A stretch of DNA of 46,347 nucleotides from Actinomadura livida (GTDB lineage Bacteria; Actinomycetota; Actinomycetes; Streptosporangiales; Streptosporangiaceae). The stretch lies in contig NZ_BMRO01000007.1 in the NCBI RefSeq assembly GCF_014648675.1, positions 207,184 to 253,530 on the forward strand, read 5' to 3'. Position 1 is the first letter of the stretch; each line of letters begins with the position of its first letter. A model generated the notes under the pieces. The model made no database searches. It saw only the letters and a program-made list of their open reading frames with translations, and was not told where the DNA came from. Positions 26,376 through 34,497 of the stretch are shown here, one piece after another. The translations under genes were made by a program, and so were the position numbers.

Positions 26376-28730
26376 GTGGCCCAGGTCCAGGCGCTGCTGA
26401 AGGCGGCCCGCCTGGTCACTCTCACCGGTCCCGGCGGTGTCGGCAAGACGCGGCTGGCCCTGGAGACCGCCGCGCGCGCCGCTGCGGACCATCCGGACGG
26501 CGTGTGGCTCGTCGAACTGGCCGGCCTCGACCGGACGACGAGGGCGCCGGGGGGCGATGGGCTCGTGGAGACCGTGATCGCCGCGCTCGGCATCCGCGAC
26601 GACACCGCCCCCGGCCTGCCGCGTTCCGGGCTGCCCGCCGATCCGGCCGCACGGCTCGCCGAAGCGCTGCGGACGCGCCGTGCGCTGCTCGTCCTGGACA
26701 ACTGCGAGCACGTGATCGACGAAGTCGCCGCGTTCGGCGAGCGGCTGCTGCGAGCGGCCCCGGAGGCGCGGATCCTCGCCACCAGCCAGGAGCCCCTGCG
26801 GCTCGCCGGGGAGTCGGTCTGGCCCGTCCCGCCGCTGCAGACGCCGCACTCACCGGGCGACGGGCCCGCGACCCTCCGGAGGTTCAGCGCCGTCCGGCTG
26901 TTCGAGGCGCGCGCGGCGGCCGCCGTCCCGGGGTTCGCGATCGACGCCGCCAACGCCCGCGCGGTCGCCGCGATCTGCCGCCGGCTGGACGGTGTCCCGC
27001 TTGCCTTGGAGCTGGCGGCCACCCGCCTGCGCGCCCTGGACGTCCACGACCTGGCTGAGCGGCTCGACGACCGGTTCCGGCTGCTCTCCTGGGGCCACCG
27101 CGGCACACCGGCGCGGCAGCGCACCCTCCGCGCGATGATCGACTGGAGCTGGGAGCTGCTGTCCGGGCCCGAACGCCTCGTGCTGCGTCGGCTCGCGGTG
27201 TTCTACGAGGGCTGCACGCTGGAGGCGGCGGAGGAAGTCTGCGCGGACGGCGACGTCACGCCCCAGGACGTCCTCGACTTGCTGGCCCGCCTCGTCGACC
27301 GCTCGATGGTCGTCCGGGCCGACAGCCCAGGGCGGACCCGCTACCGGCTGCTGGAATCGGTCGCGGCCTACGCCCTGGACCGCCTGGAAGAGGCCGGTGA
27401 GACCGAGCGGGTCCGCGTGCGGCACCTGGCCTTCCACACCGAACTGGCCGAACGCGCGGAGCCGGGGCTCCACGGCCCCGAACAGCGGCGCTGGCTGCGG
27501 CGCCTGGACGCCGAGCACGCCAACCTGCGCGGCGCGCTCGAGGAGGCCGTGCGGCGGCGCGACGCCGGCCCCGCGCTGCGTCTGGTCAACGCGCTGGCCT
27601 GGTACTGGTACCTGCGCGGCAGGATCGGCGAGGGACGGCGCGCGTTCGCGATGGCGCTGGGCATCCGGACCGGGGCCCCTACCGCGACCCGGGCACGGGC
27701 CGAGGCCTGGCAGACCGGCCTGGATCTGCTGGGCGAGGGTTCAGCGGACGTCCGAACGCCCTCGGAGACCATCGCCGACCCGGGCGAACGCGCCAGAGCG
27801 GAGTGGTTTCTCAGCGACGTGCTGCTCGGCGCCGGCGACCTGGGCCTCAGCCGGGACCTGGTCGGACGGGCGCTGCCGGTGTTCCGGCGGCTCGGTGACC
27901 GCTGGGGCACCGCCGCAGCCCTGGCCACCGAGGCCAACCACGCCCTCGTCCGCGGTGACCTCGGCACGCTCGAACGGTCCGGGGAGGAGAGCCTGGCCAT
28001 CTTCAGAGAGTTGGGAGACCGGTGGGGGCAGGTCCGGGCCATTGACCTGCTCGCCCGGCTCGCGGAGATCAGGGGCGACCGTCGCAGGTCGGCCGTTCTG
28101 TGCCGCGACGGGCTCCGGCTGGCCGAGGAACTCGGGCTGTGGCTCCAGGTCTCGCTGCTCCAGTCCGGACTCGGCCGGATCGCCCTGCTGGCGGGCGACC
28201 ACGCCGAGTCGGACCGGCGCCACGAGCGGGGCAGGCTCCTTGCGGCCGAGCACGGCTACCGCCCCGGCGAGGCCTTCGCCCTCACCGGCCTGGCCCTCAC
28301 CGCCCGCCGCGCGTGCCGCCTCGACGCCGCCGAGGCCCACATGCGCGACGCCCTCGCCAGGGCACGCGAGGTGCGGTACGCACCGGCCATCGCGCTCGGC
28401 CTGGCCGAACTGGGCTTCACCGCCGAGCAACGAGGCGACGCCGCCGCGGCCGGGGAACTCCACCGCGAGGCCCTCGCCGTCGCCCGGGACATCGGCGACC
28501 CGAGGGCGATCGCGCTCACCCTCGAAGGCCTGGCCGGCGTGGCGGCCCTGACGGGCACCCCCGCGGAAGCGGCACGACTCCTCGGCGAAGCCGCCGCCCT
28601 GCGCGAGTCCACAGGCGCACCCCTGCCGCCCGAGGAACGGGGAGACGTCGACCGCATCACGACCACGGCACACTCCGTCCTAGGCGCCGAAGCCTTCACC
28701 AGGGCCTTCACCGAAGGCCACACCACCTGA
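26376..28730 (+). CDS. AfsR-like STAND ATPase regulator lacking its N-terminal DNA-binding/BTAD part
   Basis: 784 residues from the first GTG. Walker A is TGPGGVGKTRLA, Walker B RALLVLDNCEHVID; the middle shows FSAVRLFEARAAAAVPGF and GVPLALELAATRLRAL typical of NB-ARC-like regulators. The C-terminal half is a TPR array rich in LGDRWG and ARAREVRYAPAIALGLAELG repeats. The linker NLPAQISELVGRD before the P-loop normally follows a winged-helix plus BTAD domain of about 250 residues; here an in-frame stop (26301-26303) and transporter sequence stand in its place. It cannot bind DNA as its relatives do, so it is either a decaying gene or, less likely, a partner-dependent ATPase. The frame is intact for 2.4 kb, so the loss may be recent. 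Confidence 0.75.
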   Translation: MAQVQALLKAARLVTLTGPGGVGKTRLALETAARAAADHPDGVWLVELAGLDRTTRAPGGDGLVETVIAALGIRDDTAPGLPRSGLPADPAARLAEALRTRRALLVLDNCEHVIDEVAAFGERLLRAAPEARILATSQEPLRLAGESVWPVPPLQTPHSPGDGPATLRRFSAVRLFEARAAAAVPGFAIDAANARAVAAICRRLDGVPLALELAATRLRALDVHDLAERLDDRFRLLSWGHRGTPARQRTLRAMIDWSWELLSGPERLVLRRLAVFYEGCTLEAAEEVCADGDVTPQDVLDLLARLVDRSMVVRADSPGRTRYRLLESVAAYALDRLEEAGETERVRVRHLAFHTELAERAEPGLHGPEQRRWLRRLDAEHANLRGALEEAVRRRDAGPALRLVNALAWYWYLRGRIGEGRRAFAMALGIRTGAPTATRARAEAWQTGLDLLGEGSADVRTPSETIADPGERARAEWFLSDVLLGAGDLGLSRDLVGRALPVFRRLGDRWGTAAALATEANHALVRGDLGTLERSGEESLAIFRELGDRWGQVRAIDLLARLAEIRGDRRRSAVLCRDGLRLAEELGLWLQVSLLQSGLGRIALLAGDHAESDRRHERGRLLAAEHGYRPGEAFALTGLALTARRACRLDAAEAHMRDALARAREVRYAPAIALGLAELGFTAEQRGDAAAAGELHREALAVARDIGDPRAIALTLEGLAGVAALTGTPAEAARLLGEAAALRESTGAPLPPEERGDVDRITTTAHSVLGAEAFTRAFTEGHTT

Positions 28731-28825
28731 CCCGATCACCCCACCGATGCGAGCCGGCCCACCCGAGGCACACGACTGCCTGTAACGTCCTTGCGGCCAA
28801 GAACGCGATCGGCCGGTGGGGGTGG

Positions 28826-28871
28826 CGCGCCCGGCAGAATTCGAACCCGCGACCGTCGCTTAGAAGTCCGA
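28826..28871 (-). repeat. Decayed 3' fragment of tRNA-Arg(TCT), att-like copy 1
   Basis: On the minus strand this reads as an anticodon loop CTTCTAA, the T-arm GGGTTCGAATTCTGC and acceptor strand CGGGCGCG of a tRNA-Arg(TCT). Compared with copy 2 at 36622 it has a changed base in the T-stem and a lost base in the anticodon stem. No 5' half of a tRNA is present, so it is not a gene. It marks an integration endpoint. Confidence 0.7.
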
Positions 28872-29037
28872 AGCTCTGCAGCAGCCACGCATCGTGACTC
28901 ACTTGCGCGGGCTCTTCGGCGAGGTCATCGGCCAAACAAGATCATTCCGTGCATGCTCCGGATCTTGCCCGTGCGGCTGTTGCATGCCGCGTGGGAGTCT
29001 CCACGGCTGACGGGGGCCATAGGTGGATTGGACATCA

Positions 29038-29273
29038 TGCCCGCTCAGTCCGAGGGGCCGACCGCGCCGCGCGATCCCGGCGAGGATCCGGCCGCGATCT
29101 TCGATGCGCTCCCGCGGGCGCACCGTGGACGCGCGCTGTACGAGCTGACCGGACTCCCCAACGAAGTCCGTCACGGCCTACTACTTGAGCGCCTCCCCGG
29201 CCTCTTGGAAACGCCGTGGGACGCGGTACCTGAACGGCCAGGCCAGACAGCTGTCAACAGACACGCCTTCTTC
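29038..29273 (+). pseudogene. Damaged antitoxin/toxin module: DUF6247 start fused to toxin-like middle
   Basis: Starts MPAQSEGPTAPRDPGEDPAA like the intact DUF6247 gene at 36835, then after 27 residues jumps in frame to RGRALYELTGLPNEVRHGLL of the adjoining toxin-like gene and loses its last 30 residues. Relative to the intact copy, about 233 bases (36926-37158) and about 235 bases (37302-37536) are missing. The 166 bases between the tRNA fragment and the ATG are the same length in both copies. The fused frame stays open to 29570, but downstream residues match nothing. Confidence 0.65.
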
Positions 29274-29329
29274 TCAAGACATCGGGTCGGGGGAGCCCCG
29301 CACCTTTCCAGCTCAGGCTGCAGGGGCGG

Positions 29330-29698
29330 TCAGGTGCGTCTGAGCCACCAGGGCTCTCCGGTTGTGGCCTCGGTTGGCTGTCCCGACACGGTCAGCCGGG
29401 TACGGGGCTGGTCGTCAAAGGTGAGGATCAGGGCGTTGTTCTGGTCGATTGTGGCTGATGCGACCGTGGCACCGTTCAGTCCAGAGAGCGTGACCAGCAC
29501 GTTCAGGTGCGAGTCGAGATCATTGGGTAGCCGGGGGGAGGGGGCGACCGTGATCTCCGCATCGATGTAGAGGCGGGTCTCGGGGTCGTGTCCTGGATGG
29601 GCGAAGGTCAGGAACGGCCATGCCTGGCGCTCTCCGACCTCCACTATGTGGCAATCGACGAGTTCAGACGCGTGTGGGTGGCTTGGCATGGTCGTCAT
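29330..29698 (-). CDS. Hypothetical protein
   Basis: 122 residues, no family recognised with certainty. The sequence alternates hydrophobic and charged residues in a beta-rich way (WPFLTFAHPGHDPETRLYID and NNALILTFDDQPRTRLTVSG) and ends near two tryptophans. It loosely resembles small actinobacterial DUF6188-type proteins, which I cannot confirm. No signal peptide or membrane segment. Start ATG 29698 or 29689; neither has a clear ribosome-binding site. It lies alone between the damaged toxin module and the SDR genes. Confidence 0.45.
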   Translation of the reverse strand: MTTMPSHPHASELVDCHIVEVGERQAWPFLTFAHPGHDPETRLYIDAEITVAPSPRLPNDLDSHLNVLVTLSGLNGATVASATIDQNNALILTFDDQPRTRLTVSGQPTEATTGEPWWLRRT

Positions 29699-29834
29699 GT
29701 TCGCTAGCTTGCAGCAGGAGAGGCCCGATCTTGTGCAGGGGCCGGCGGTGGCGCGTCCCCGTGACTGCCGTCAGTCGGGCGGCAATGCTCGGGCGGCTCC
29801 TTATGCCGTCTACTGGTAATGCGTTCCGCGACAT

Positions 29835-29856
29835 ACGAGCAAACAACGAGCAAACA
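29835..29856. repeat. Perfect 11-base tandem repeat
   Basis: Two exact copies of ACGAGCAAACA in tandem, AT-rich within GC-rich DNA, in the 220-base gap beside the SDR gene. Its place near an element end suggests an integrase arm site or iteron, but there is no direct support. Confidence 0.5.
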
Positions 29857-29918
29857 TAGCCCCCCGGTGGCCCGTGCTCGCTGTGCGCCTCAGCGTGTCC
29901 GCCCGGGCAGCGTCGCCG

Positions 29919-30746
29919 TCATGCCGATCCCTTCCGCGCCTGGGCGCGCTGTCTGTCGATGAACCGAGTGGTCGTCCTGTTGACGAACGTCGGCGAGAGC
30001 CGGCCGACGCGCCACGCGAGCCGCGCCCGGCGCGGCTCCACGACCATTGCCTCGTTCGCTTCGACGGCCGCCAGGACCCGCCGGGCGAGCACGCCCGCAT
30101 CGAGCGGGCGCTTGATCCCCTGCCCGTCGAGGTAGAAGTCGCGACCGCGGTAGGGGCCGATCTCGCCTTTGTCGAGGATCGGGGTGTCTACGGCCGCAGG
30201 GCAGACAACGGTGACGCCGACGCCGTGGGCGGCGGCCTCGGTCCGCAGCGCCAGGGACAGCCCGACGACGGCATGCTTGGTGGCGACGTACGACGTCATC
30301 AGGCCCGCGGCCATGAGACCGCCCATCGAGGCCGTGTTGACGATGTGCCCGCCGCGCTGGCGGACCATCTGCGGATACGCCGCGTGCACACCATGCACGA
30401 CGCCACGGATGTTGACGTCGATGATCGAGTTCCACTGGTCCAGCGTCAGGTCCTCCGTGTCGCCGAAATAGGTGATGCCCGCGTTGTTGAACATCAGGTC
30501 GATCCGTCCGTGCGCCTCCACGACCTCGTCGACGACCTGCTGCACCTGGGCCGCTTGCGTCACGTCGACGGCCGCCGCACGTGCCGATCCCGGTCCGGCG
30601 AGGCCGGCGACGGTCTTCTCTGCGGCGCCCAGGTCGAGGTCCGTGCACACCACGTCGGCGCCTGCACCGACGAGTGCCGCGGTGAGCGAGGCTCCGATGC
30701 CCGAGCCGCCGCCTGTGACGATCGCGGATCTGCTCGCGAGGCTCAT
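29919..30746 (-). CDS. SDR family NAD(P)-dependent oxidoreductase
   Basis: 275-residue classical short-chain dehydrogenase. TGGGSGIG is the coenzyme loop, CTDLDLG ends strand 2 (an acidic residue there favours NAD), NNAGI is present, and the active site is Ser in NTASMGG with YVATK. The C-terminal extension (VEPRRARLAWRVGRLSPTF) is typical of membrane-associated or lipid/ketone-acting SDRs. It is coupled by a 4-base overlap to the upstream SDR, and the two should be co-expressed. Likely oxidises or reduces an alcohol/ketone intermediate of the neighbouring monooxygenase pathway. Confidence 0.9.
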   Translation of the reverse strand: MSLASRSAIVTGGGSGIGASLTAALVGAGADVVCTDLDLGAAEKTVAGLAGPGSARAAAVDVTQAAQVQQVVDEVVEAHGRIDLMFNNAGITYFGDTEDLTLDQWNSIIDVNIRGVVHGVHAAYPQMVRQRGGHIVNTASMGGLMAAGLMTSYVATKHAVVGLSLALRTEAAAHGVGVTVVCPAAVDTPILDKGEIGPYRGRDFYLDGQGIKRPLDAGVLARRVLAAVEANEAMVVEPRRARLAWRVGRLSPTFVNRTTTRFIDRQRAQARKGSA

Positions 30747-31480
30747 GCGAACGCCTTCTCCACGAGTCCGGCGAGATCCGGGTAGCGCATCAGGTGGGCA
30801 CCGCCGTTGATGTCAAGGGTCTCGCCGGTTATCCACGCCGCGTCGTCCGACAGCAGGTAGCGCACGGATGCGGCGATCTCCTCCGGGCTTCCCGGTCGGC
30901 CGAGCGGCGTGTTGGCGACGTACTCGTCCTTCACCCGGGGTATGTCCATCGCCGGCGCCGTCAGCGGCGTGACGACCAGTCCGGGCGCCACCGCGTTGAC
31001 GCGCACACGGCGCGGCGCGAACTCGAGCGCAGCGACCTCCGTGAGCGCCACGAGGCCGGCCTTCGCGGCGCAGTAGGCGGCCAGGCCGGTGCCGGGCTGG
31101 CGGGCGTTGAGTGAGGTCAGCGACACCAGTGCGCCTCCGTCGGCGACCCGGAGTCCGGCGTGCTTGAGCACGAGGAACGCGCCGGTGAGGCAGACGTCGA
31201 CGATCCTGCGCCACTCCGCGGCGTCGTGGTCGACGACTCGCGAGAGCGTGCTCGTGCCGGCACAGTTGACCACGCCGTGGAAGCGCCCGTGCTCGGCGAC
31301 GACGCCCTCGAAGAGCGCCTCCACTCCTCCCTCGTCGGTCACGTCGGTCTCGACGTCGGCGGCCGTGCCGGGGAGGTCGGCGACGACCACGATGTCGCCC
31401 TGCGACCGCAGCAGCGCGGCCGTCGCCGCTCCGAGGCCGGACCCGCCCCCGACCACCACGACCGTGCGCTGCTCACCCAT
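30743..31480 (-). CDS. SDR family oxidoreductase
   Basis: 245 residues. Coenzyme loop GGGSGLGAA, NCAGTS, active-site Ser in SLTSLNAR and YCAAK, and the C-terminal SDDAAWITGETLDINGGAH common to FabG-like enzymes. ATG 31480 is preferred to an upstream start at 31552 because AGGATGG stands about ten bases before it and the longer form would run through the operator region. First gene of a leftward pair, divergent from the monooxygenase operon. Confidence 0.9.
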   Translation of the reverse strand: MGEQRTVVVVGGGSGLGAATAALLRSQGDIVVVADLPGTAADVETDVTDEGGVEALFEGVVAEHGRFHGVVNCAGTSTLSRVVDHDAAEWRRIVDVCLTGAFLVLKHAGLRVADGGALVSLTSLNARQPGTGLAAYCAAKAGLVALTEVAALEFAPRRVRVNAVAPGLVVTPLTAPAMDIPRVKDEYVANTPLGRPGSPEEIAASVRYLLSDDAAWITGETLDINGGAHLMRYPDLAGLVEKAFA

Positions 31481-31511
31481 CCGCCACCATCCTGACGCTC
31501 GTCGGTATCTG

Positions 31512-31553
31512 TTGACACGTGTCAATTGCAGTCCTAACGTGACGTGCGTCACG
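31512..31553. promoter_or_regulatory. Divergent promoter with two palindromic operators
   Basis: TTGACACGTGTCAA (31512-31525) is a perfect 14-base palindrome, and CGTGACGTGCGTCACG (31538-31553) is a palindrome apart from its central pair. For the rightward operon, TTGACA (31512-31517) and TAACGT (31535-31540) are spaced 17 bases apart, so either site would block the promoter. The TetR protein encoded two genes downstream is the likely ligand-responsive repressor. Confidence 0.55.
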
Positions 31554-31586
31554 CCAGGATGTCAAGCAGATGCCGAGGAGTAGCCG

Positions 31587-32936
31587 ATGAGTGGTCCGAC
31601 GGTCGCCGTGATCGGTGCCGGCATCAGTGGGCTGACGATGAGCAAGATGCTGGAGGACTACGGGCTGGATTACGCCACGTTCGAGTCCTCGGACCGCGTC
31701 GGCGGCAACTGGGCCTTCGGCAACCCCAACGGGCACAGCAGCGCCTACCGCTCGCTGCACATCGACACCTCGAAGCACCAGTTGTCCTTCAAAGACTTCC
31801 CGATGCCCGAGGACTATCCCGACTTCCCGCACCACACCCAGATCAAGGACTACCTCGACAGCTACGCCGACGCGTTCGACATCCGGCGCCGGATCGAGTT
31901 CGAGAACGGCGTCGTGCACGCCGAGCGGCACCCCGACGGCGGCTGGCTGCTGGAGACCGAGCGCACCGGCGTACGTCGCTTCGACGTGCTCCTGGTGGCC
32001 AACGGCCACCACTGGGACCCGCGCTTCGCCGACAAGCCGGGAGAGTTCACCGGCCTGACGATGCACTCGCACGCCTACATCGACCCGCGGACGCCGTACG
32101 ACCTGACAGGTAAGCGGATCCTGATCATCGGGCTGGGCAACAGCGCCGCCGATATCGCGGTCGAGCTTTCCAGCAAGACACTCGACAACGAGGTCGTCAT
32201 CTCGACGCGGTCCAGTGCGTGGATCGTGCCGAAGTACTTCGCCGGAACGCCGGCCGACAAGTACTACCGGACCTCCCCGCACATCCCGTTCGCGTGGCAG
32301 CGCAAGTTCGTGCAGGTGCTGCAGCCGCTGACCGCCGGCCGCCCGACCGACTACGGCCTGCCCGAGCCCAACCACAAGTTCTTCGAGGCGCACCCGACGC
32401 AGTCGGTCGAGCTTCCGCTGCGGCTCGGCTCCGGCGACCTGCGGGCCAAGGGCGACATCGAGCGCTGGGACGGTCCTACCGTGCACTTCGCCGACGGCAC
32501 CGCCGAGGACTTCGACGTCGTCATCCACGCCACCGGCTACAACATCACCTTCCCGTTCTTCGACCCCGACTTCATCAGCGCGCCCGAGAACCACATCCGC
32601 CTCTACAAGCGGATTTTCAAGCCGGGCATGGACGACCTCGCCTTCATCGGGTTCGCCCAGGCGACGCCGACACTGTTCCCGTTCGTCGAGTGCCAGACCC
32701 GGCTGGTCGCGGCCTGGCTCGTCGGCCGCTACGCGCCGCCGCCGGTCGCGGAGATGGAGCGGGTGATCGACGAGGACCAGCAGAAGTACACCGCCCACAT
32801 GGTGCAGCGGCCGCGGCACACCCAGCAGCTCGACTACTTCCTCTACGAGCACGACCTGCGCACCCGCGAGATCCCCGCGGGCATGGAGCGAGCTGGGCGG
32901 CGGCAGGCGCGGCGGCCCGCGCAGGTGCGCGGGTGA
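31587..32936 (+). CDS. Flavin-containing monooxygenase
   Basis: 449-residue class B flavoprotein monooxygenase. FAD-binding GAGISG is near the N terminus (VAVIGAGISGLTMSKMLEDY), the FMO fingerprint FTGLTMHSHAY fits F-x-G-x3-H-x3-Y, and the NADPH-binding loop GLGNSAAD follows, then FDVVIHATGYN. It inserts one oxygen from O2 into a soft nucleophile or a ketone (Baeyer-Villiger). With a hydrolase and a CoA ligase downstream, ketone to ester to acid is plausible, though not proven. ATG 31587 has GAGGAG eight bases upstream. A TetR gene is coupled to its stop. Confidence 0.92.
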   Translation: MSGPTVAVIGAGISGLTMSKMLEDYGLDYATFESSDRVGGNWAFGNPNGHSSAYRSLHIDTSKHQLSFKDFPMPEDYPDFPHHTQIKDYLDSYADAFDIRRRIEFENGVVHAERHPDGGWLLETERTGVRRFDVLLVANGHHWDPRFADKPGEFTGLTMHSHAYIDPRTPYDLTGKRILIIGLGNSAADIAVELSSKTLDNEVVISTRSSAWIVPKYFAGTPADKYYRTSPHIPFAWQRKFVQVLQPLTAGRPTDYGLPEPNHKFFEAHPTQSVELPLRLGSGDLRAKGDIERWDGPTVHFADGTAEDFDVVIHATGYNITFPFFDPDFISAPENHIRLYKRIFKPGMDDLAFIGFAQATPTLFPFVECQTRLVAAWLVGRYAPPPVAEMERVIDEDQQKYTAHMVQRPRHTQQLDYFLYEHDLRTREIPAGMERAGRRQARRPAQVRG

Positions 32937-33562
32937 GCGAGGAGCGCACCTGGGCGCGGCTGGTCGACCGCCGCAGTGTCAACCGCGGCGACCAGCGCCG
33001 CTCGGCCCTGCTCCAGGCCCTCGACGACCTGCTGCGCGAGAAGACCCTCGACCAGGTCAACGTCGCGGAGATCTCGCGGCGGGCCGGCGTCACCCGCTCG
33101 GCGTTCTACTTCTACTTCGAGAGCAAGGCCACCGCGGTGCTCGCCCTGATGACCGGCCTGTACGACGCCGCGTCGGACGCGACCGACCTGCTGGTCAAGG
33201 CGGAGGGTGATCCCGGCGAGCGGATCCGGCAGGTCCTCGACTCGCTCTTCGACTCCGTCGACGCCTCGCCGCACACCTACCGCGCCCTGCTCGAAGCGAG
33301 GGCCGCGAACCCGCAGGTCCGGGAGGGCTGGGACGCGGGCCGCGCCGAGTTCGCGGGCATGGTCGCGGAGATGATCGAGCGGGAGCGGGCTGCCGGGCAC
33401 GCGACCGCCGGCCCGGACGCGGCGGGCCTGGCCGCCGTACTCCTCGATCTGAACGACCACGCCCTTGAGCGCCATGTCCTCGGCGGTGAGCCGCCGCGCG
33501 ACCAGCACGTCGACGCGCTCACGCACGTCTGGATGACCAGCATCTACGGAGGCATCGCATGA
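32933..33562 (+). CDS. TetR family transcriptional regulator
   Basis: 209 residues. The N-terminal helix-turn-helix is clear: NVAEISRRAGVTRSAFYFYF followed by ESKATAVLALM. The C-terminal ligand domain is variable and contains no catalytic motif; its RALLEARAANPQVREGW helix is common in EthR-like members. The GTG start lies inside the monooxygenase stop codon (GTGA), and the stop overlaps the ATG of the next gene, so it is part of the operon it probably regulates. Two palindromes in the divergent promoter are its probable targets. EthR-type proteins are known to control adjacent monooxygenase genes (EthA/EthR), which supports the pairing. Confidence 0.9.
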   Translation: MSEERTWARLVDRRSVNRGDQRRSALLQALDDLLREKTLDQVNVAEISRRAGVTRSAFYFYFESKATAVLALMTGLYDAASDATDLLVKAEGDPGERIRQVLDSLFDSVDASPHTYRALLEARAANPQVREGWDAGRAEFAGMVAEMIERERAAGHATAGPDAAGLAAVLLDLNDHALERHVLGGEPPRDQHVDALTHVWMTSIYGGIA

Positions 33563-34497
33563 CCACCTTCGACTTCACCTCGGCCGGTGTGCGCTGCGCC
33601 GCCACGCATCACGCCGGCGCGGACGGTGCGCCCGTCGCGGTGCTCGGCCACGGCCTCGCCGGCACCCAGGACTCCGGCCTCCAGCCGTTCGCCGAGGCGT
33701 TCGCGGCGGCGGGCTTCCACGCCGTCACCTTCGACTACCGCGGCTTCGGCGCGAGCGACGCCGGCGACGGTGGACCGCGCCAGTGCGTGTCCGTCGCCGA
33801 CCAGGTCGCCGACTGGCACGCCGCCGTCGAGGCGGCGAAGCGCCTTCCGGGCGTCGACGCCGGACGGGTCGTGCCCTGGGGCATCTCGCTCGCGGGCGGC
33901 CACGTCGTCTCCGTCGCCGCCGCGCGTGACGACGTCGCGGCGGTCGTCTCCGCGGTGCCGCTCGTGGACGGGCTCGCCGCCGCGCGGCTCGCCGCGAAGC
34001 ACCACCGCCCGGCCCGGCTGCTCGCCTCGACCGGCCGCGGCATCGCTTCGGCCGTACGACGCAAGGCCGGCCGCGCGCCGACGATGATCCCGGTCGTGGC
34101 TCGTCCCGGGGAGCTCGGCGCGCTGACCCTGCCCGGCGCCTACGAGGACTATTTCGCGCTCGCGGGCCCGACCTGGCGCAACGAGATCGCCGCCGACGTC
34201 GTGATGGAGCTCGGCGGCCGGACGCCCGCCAAGGACGCGAAGTCGCTGCGGGTCCCGTGGCTGGTGCAGATCTGCGACTTCGACAGGAGCGCGCCGCCGC
34301 ACGCCGCGGCTAAGGCGGCCTTCGCCGGTCGCGCCGAGGTGCGGCACTACCCCGGCGACCACTTCGACCTCTTCGCCGGCAAGCCGTTCCACGAGGCCGC
34401 CACCCGCCACGTCGTGGCGTTCCTGAGCCGCCACCTGACTGTTCCCTCCGCCGCCACCCCGCCCACGGCGACCGCATCGGAGCCGTCCCGTGTCTGA
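33559..34497 (+). CDS. Alpha/beta hydrolase
   Basis: 312 residues. The fold is seen in VAVLGHGLAGTQDSGLQPFA (oxyanion HG), FHAVTFDYRGFGASD, nucleophile Ser in WGISLAGGH, and a late His in YPGDHFDLF. The acid partner is probably the Asp of QICDFD. No secretion signal. Such dienelactone-hydrolase-like esterases split esters or lactones; here the Baeyer-Villiger-type product of the monooxygenase is the natural candidate. ATG 33559 overlaps the TetR stop. Confidence 0.88.
   Translation: MTTFDFTSAGVRCAATHHAGADGAPVAVLGHGLAGTQDSGLQPFAEAFAAAGFHAVTFDYRGFGASDAGDGGPRQCVSVADQVADWHAAVEAAKRLPGVDAGRVVPWGISLAGGHVVSVAAARDDVAAVVSAVPLVDGLAAARLAAKHHRPARLLASTGRGIASAVRRKAGRAPTMIPVVARPGELGALTLPGAYEDYFALAGPTWRNEIAADVVMELGGRTPAKDAKSLRVPWLVQICDFDRSAPPHAAAKAAFAGRAEVRHYPGDHFDLFAGKPFHEAATRHVVAFLSRHLTVPSAATPPTATASEPSRV

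Noticed and set aside
24704..27124. Long minus-strand frame across the CitE-like, MFS and AfsR-like genes
   Set aside because: It covers three differently oriented genes and shows no domain of its own.
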